Shown in pieces: positions 47,827-50,945 of a stretch of DNA of 50,945 nt. The notes under the pieces are model-generated. The model was not told the origin of the DNA and ran no database searches. It saw nothing but the letters and a program-made list of their open reading frames with translations. The DNA lies in IMG/VR virus record IMGVR_UViG_3300024182_000004, positions 1 to 50,945 of that record; one strand, written 5' to 3'. Origin of the DNA: a virus. Each line of letters begins with the position of its first letter. Position 1 is the first letter of the stretch. Both the position numbers and the translations under genes were made by a program.

Positions 47827-48080
47827 TCGACCTCGACGCGATCCGGGCGCGGAATGAGACGCGCAAGAGCGGTTGGTGCTACGACTGCAAGCATGCGCAC
47901 AACGACAGTGATCCGAAGGCCGATATCGACGCCCTCCTCGCCGAGGTCGAGAGGCTACGGATCGTCGCGTTCCGCGATCCGATGAAAGTCGAAAGGCGTA
48001 TCGCGGAACGCCAATCCCGGAATCGATGCAAGCAAGGCCACGATCACACCTACAGCGCGCCCGGACCTATGTGCAAATGA
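47823..48080 (+). CDS. Small hypothetical protein of the moron unit
   Basis: 85 aa from ATG 47823 (ATGA overlap). MIDLDAIRARNETRK is a common opening of small phage proteins, and the rest has a CYDCKHAH set and a late C, so one metal site is likely. ALLAEVERLRIVAFR is a short helix. Overlaps the next gene. Confidence 0.65.
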   Translation: MIDLDAIRARNETRKSGWCYDCKHAHNDSDPKADIDALLAEVERLRIVAFRDPMKVERRIAERQSRNRCKQGHDHTYSAPGPMCK

Positions 48081-48736
48081 CCGTCATCGTCAAAGTCCGC
48101 GGCGCAGTCGGCGCAGCCACCTCGCGCGAGTTCTACTGCGAGCCCTGCAAGGCGTGGTTCACCGCGTGGACCAGCATGAATGCCGAGGGCGAGATCGCCA
48201 AGCGCACGCACTCCTGCGGAGCACTTTGTGAGACAAAGATCAAACCCGGAAGCCGCATCGCTTTCCGCTCCTCCGAGGTCGTTCCGCGCGATCGACGGAG
48301 GGTCATCCAGCGGTATCTTTCGCTGAACGACGAGCAGATCCAGCACGTCAGGAACGACGACATCGATCGCTACTTCAAAGCGCACGGACTTGTCGAAGTC
48401 GATTCTTCGTGGGATGATGCGCGAAATGGCGGGAAGCGGGAGCGCGGCGAACTCGTCGATCTTCCGCCCGAAACCGACGACCCGAATGCAGTCCGCGAGT
48501 GGAACGCGAAAAAGCATGGACATGACGCGGTGCAGCGAGACCAGGAGCGAACCAGGGCGAGTTTCGAAGCTCTCGCTAGAGGTGATGAACCGCCTCATCT
48601 CCCAGTTGCCGACGGAGTCGATGTCCACTCCACCCCGCACGTTATTGACGTCGAGCGCACCATCGAAGCAGTCAAATCGCAGCCGGTCGTTGATCCTCAG
48701 CGGCGGCGCGAGCTTCAGGGTCGGATCGTTGCCTAA
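48077..48736 (+). CDS. Hypothetical protein with N-terminal zinc ribbon
   Basis: 219 aa from ATG 48077. FYCEPCKAWFTAWT and HSCGALCETK give two Cys knuckles near the N-terminus; the remainder is highly charged and helical (ERTRASFEALARGDE...). No family recognised. It is the last gene of the unit starting at the leaderless promoter 47484, if the overlap pattern is followed. Confidence 0.6.
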   Translation: MTVIVKVRGAVGAATSREFYCEPCKAWFTAWTSMNAEGEIAKRTHSCGALCETKIKPGSRIAFRSSEVVPRDRRRVIQRYLSLNDEQIQHVRNDDIDRYFKAHGLVEVDSSWDDARNGGKRERGELVDLPPETDDPNAVREWNAKKHGHDAVQRDQERTRASFEALARGDEPPHLPVADGVDVHSTPHVIDVERTIEAVKSQPVVDPQRRRELQGRIVA

Positions 48737-48737
48737 C

Positions 48738-48926
48738 ATGCCGATATACAACAGGGGGCGACACAGATCGCTACGGGCCGTCCACGCGGTCGACAACCCC
48801 GCTCATGTGAAACGAGCGAGCTACCCATCCCGTAGTACGAGCCCGAGTGTGGGCGAAGGAGTTGGGCGCGAACGGCGTTCGTGGGGCGCGGCCGGAGCCA
48901 GATCCGGCCATGGAACTTCCGAATGA
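48738..48926 (+). CDS. Small basic protein before the scaffold gene
   Basis: 62 aa, Arg/Ser-rich (YNRGRHRSLRAVHAVDNPAHVKRASYPSRST...). ATG 48738 follows the previous stop by one base and its TGA overlaps the scaffold ATG (ATGA at 48923), so it fits the operon. No known motif. It could be an assembly cofactor or a spurious ORF. Confidence 0.45.
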   Translation: MPIYNRGRHRSLRAVHAVDNPAHVKRASYPSRSTSPSVGEGVGRERRSWGAAGARSGHGTSE

Positions 48927-50029
48927 GTGTAATTCCAGATCCAGTCGCACCCGCAGCACCGGCAGGGACGCCAGCGCCTCCCCCGGCAGCTCCGCGTAGT
49001 GTGGCTGATATCGTGAAATCCGACCCGCAAGGCTTCGCAGCCGCGACGGGTCAAGGGTCCGGGGGCACCGCAGAGCCCCCCGCCGCACCCGCAGCGAAAC
49101 CCGACGCCACAGCCTCGGGAGCCGCAGCCAAGGGCGAGCCGCCAGTCGAAGCGAAACCAGCAGTCCAGACAGCGCCCGCGCCGGCCGCGAAGCCTCCGTA
49201 CACAGCGGAGGAATTCGCCGCCTTCGATGGGAACTACCACGACCGCAATTTCGATTGGGACAGATGGCCAGCGGAACTCCAAGACGCAAAGGTGTTCGCG
49301 AAGAAGGTCGCATCGGGCTACGGCACGCGCCACGCTCAGTTGCAGGCCGAGCGCGCGACATTCGAAGCTGAGAGAGCGAAACCGGCCACGGTTCAACCTG
49401 CCCCAGCAACAGAGAGATCAGCAAGCCTCGACACGCCGGAAGCGAAAACGGCCGCGCTCGAAGAGTTTCTAAACCCCGACACGTGGGCCAGCGGTATGCG
49501 AAAGCTACTCGGCAGCGACGAAGGGAAGCAGATTCTTTCCGACCTCGGCTACGCGGACCCGACCGAGCGAGGCGTTGTCAGCGAGCTTGTAAAGGAGCGC
49601 ACGATTTCGACGGCGGTCGCAGCGATTGCGGATGGTGAAGGCGCGCCGTTCCCTCAGTACCTCGCGGATGAGAAGTACCGCGATGAGGTGAACGCGTACG
49701 TCCGGAACGATCCGTTCTTGCGGGCCAAGGTCGACAGTCGCGACGTGAACGACGTGACGTATGCCTTCGCAGCAGCGAACGGTGTCATCACGGCGCGGCG
49801 TTACGCGCAACTCGAAGGAACGCTGGCGACTCGGGAACAGGCGCTCGCCGCACGTGAAGCGGCGGTCGTAGCCGGTGAAGCAACGCTCAAAGCTCAGATC
49901 GAATCGACGAACCGGCAGGAGCCGGCCTCGCCAGCGGTCAACGGCCAGAGCGGTAACGGCTTCATCAAGCGGCCAGCGATGACGACGCGCGAGCTCGTCG
50001 CCGCAGCCGGCCCGATCCCGGTTCAGTAG
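48923..50029 (+). CDS. Scaffolding protein
   Basis: 368 aa from ATG 48923. The N-terminal ~90 residues are Pro/Ala-rich and disordered (PAPPAAPAAKPDATAS); residues ~110-300 are mainly helical and charged; ERGVVSELVKER and TREQALAAREAAVVAGE are coiled-coil-like near the end. Its place immediately before the capsid gene and its composition are the usual features of scaffold proteins that guide prohead assembly and are removed afterwards. It ends with a short helical tail (MTTRELVAAAGPIPVQ). Confidence 0.7.
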   Translation: MSVIPDPVAPAAPAGTPAPPPAAPRSVADIVKSDPQGFAAATGQGSGGTAEPPAAPAAKPDATASGAAAKGEPPVEAKPAVQTAPAPAAKPPYTAEEFAAFDGNYHDRNFDWDRWPAELQDAKVFAKKVASGYGTRHAQLQAERATFEAERAKPATVQPAPATERSASLDTPEAKTAALEEFLNPDTWASGMRKLLGSDEGKQILSDLGYADPTERGVVSELVKERTISTAVAAIADGEGAPFPQYLADEKYRDEVNAYVRNDPFLRAKVDSRDVNDVTYAFAAANGVITARRYAQLEGTLATREQALAAREAAVVAGEATLKAQIESTNRQEPASPAVNGQSGNGFIKRPAMTTRELVAAAGPIPVQ

Positions 50030-50092
50030 TAGTACCTCTCTCTGTCGAAGTAGCTGTGCCGCTGGGGCGTGACGTGCGGAGGATGCAGCAGC

Positions 50093-50945
50093 ATGACTGC
50101 TATCTCAACGCTCACCCAGAATTGGGACTCGTACACGATCGCCATCATGGCGGAACGAGCGCCCACACTGGCAAAGCAAACAATCGACGACAACCCTCTG
50201 CTCGAGGCGGCGACCCAGCGCGAGATTTCCAGCGCCATGGGCCTTCGAATCGAGCGTCCCCTCGAAATCGGCCGCAATCCGAACGCTGGCTATTTGCAGT
50301 CGTTCGATGCGATGGTCGAGATCGTCCCCACCGAAGTTGCCGCGATGGCTGTCTACAAACCGTCGCTCCTCGCTTGCCCGATCCGTTTCAACGCGGGTGA
50401 GAAGAAGATCAACGACTCCAACAAATACGCCGACCTGATCGATCTTCGGATGAACCAGGCGCGGCGCACGCTCGCCGAGATCCTCAACCAGGCACTCTAC
50501 GGCGTCGGCGCGAACCTCAAGACGATCGGACTCGGGGCGTACATCCCAACGACGGTCGGCTCGAACACCGTCGGCACCATCAACGAAGCGAACGCTCCTT
50601 TCTGGCGCTCGCAGGTCCGCACCGGCGCCGGCTCGTTCGCCGCGAACGGTCACAACGGCACGGCGAACGACTACATGCTCGACATGTGGATCACCTGCAG
50701 CAGCTCGGGCAACGGGACCAAGGGCGCCCCCTCGAAGCTGATCGCCGACCCGCTCTTCTACCAGTATTACTCGGCCTCGGAAGGCCAGCGCACGCGCATC
50801 CTCAAGGGTGACGACTTCGGCGAGCTTTACAAGGGCGCCATGACGTACCGCGGCGTGCCGATCCTTTTCGACAAGGTCGCGGACCCGAACACCGTTTGGT
50901 ACTCCCACGATGACGCCTTCTCCTGGTACGCAGCCCCCGGCTTCA
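50093..50945 (+). CDS. Major capsid protein, N-terminal part (continues at position 1)
   Basis: First 284 codons of the capsid gene; the reading frame continues at position 1 of the window and ends at 258 for 327 aa in total. Features: SYTIAIMAERAPTLAKQTIDDNPLLEAATQ at the start, LRMNQARRTLAEILNQALYG (a helix like the spine helix of HK97-fold capsids), and a loop around residues 165-205 (NAPFWRSQVRTGAGSFAANGHNGTANDYML) copied into the 7145 gene. GGAGG lies about 10 nt upstream of ATG 50093. Confidence 0.85.
   Translation, partial: MTAISTLTQNWDSYTIAIMAERAPTLAKQTIDDNPLLEAATQREISSAMGLRIERPLEIGRNPNAGYLQSFDAMVEIVPTEVAAMAVYKPSLLACPIRFNAGEKKINDSNKYADLIDLRMNQARRTLAEILNQALYGVGANLKTIGLGAYIPTTVGSNTVGTINEANAPFWRSQVRTGAGSFAANGHNGTANDYMLDMWITCSSSGNGTKGAPSKLIADPLFYQYYSASEGQRTRILKGDDFGELYKGAMTYRGVPILFDKVADPNTVWYSHDDAFSWYAAPGF

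Noticed and set aside
1-50945. CRISPR array, rRNA, tRNA genes, insertion sequences
   Set aside because: No regularly spaced repeats, no rRNA or complete tRNA fold and no transposase was seen.

Overview
The window is a complete, circularly closed genome of a tailed bacteriophage, or a phage-plasmid, of about 50.8 kb. The last 127 bases repeat the first 127, so the unique length is 50,818 bp. The major capsid gene is split by the arbitrary cut: its 5' part is at 50093-50945 and its 3' end at 1-258. The virion set (terminase large subunit, portal, scaffold, capsid, P22 gp10-like hub, large LPD38-type internal protein, beta-helix tailspike-like protein, no tape measure or sheath seen) points to a short-tailed, podovirus-like particle. 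Two lipoprotein signal peptides and several Sec-type signals point to a Gram-negative host. The DNA is GC-rich by eye, and most genes overlap by 1-4 bases (ATGA, GTGA, TGATG).

Layout. (1) 1-17.2 kb, plus strand: capsid, decoration-like protein, connector-type proteins, gp10-like hub, a fibre/FnIII protein, three putative internal (ejection) proteins and small membrane/coiled-coil proteins. (2) 17.2-31.2 kb, minus strand: one long early operon read from a clear promoter at 31249-31277. It holds small zinc proteins, a ComEA-like secreted protein, DUF3846- and DUF551-like proteins, YqaJ-type exonuclease, RecT, an SbcC-like ATPase, an SSB-like protein, a replisome-organizer-like protein, a DnaC-like loader, RusA, a glycosidase-like protein, a RyR-domain protein and two lipoproteins. 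(3) 31.2-32.0 kb: a divergent non-coding control region with palindromes and a parS-like site. (4) 32.0-38.5 kb, plus strand: two DNA methyltransferases, small genes, a small serine recombinase and two large structured non-coding stretches. (5) 38.6-50.9 kb, plus strand: tailspike/fibre genes, terminase, portal, scaffold, capsid.

Two signals cut across the map. First, a repeated promoter of the form -35 / 17-18 bp / TACAAT or TACACT followed by a conserved GCGCC occurs at least eight times, and in four clear cases the -10 box ends exactly 7 nt before the ATG with no ribosome binding site. That geometry predicts leaderless mRNAs for small moron-like genes scattered among the virion genes. Second, three non-coding stretches (10571-10749, 34472-34860, 36771-37020) are packed with perfect complementary arms and look like structured RNAs; two of them start at the same promoter type.

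Other notable points: a small protein (7145-7606) carries a copied segment of the major capsid protein; a Cys-rich ORF is nested out of frame in the cytosine methyltransferase gene; a zinc ribbon is inserted in the terminase ATPase; one early gene appears to carry a 1-nt frameshift.
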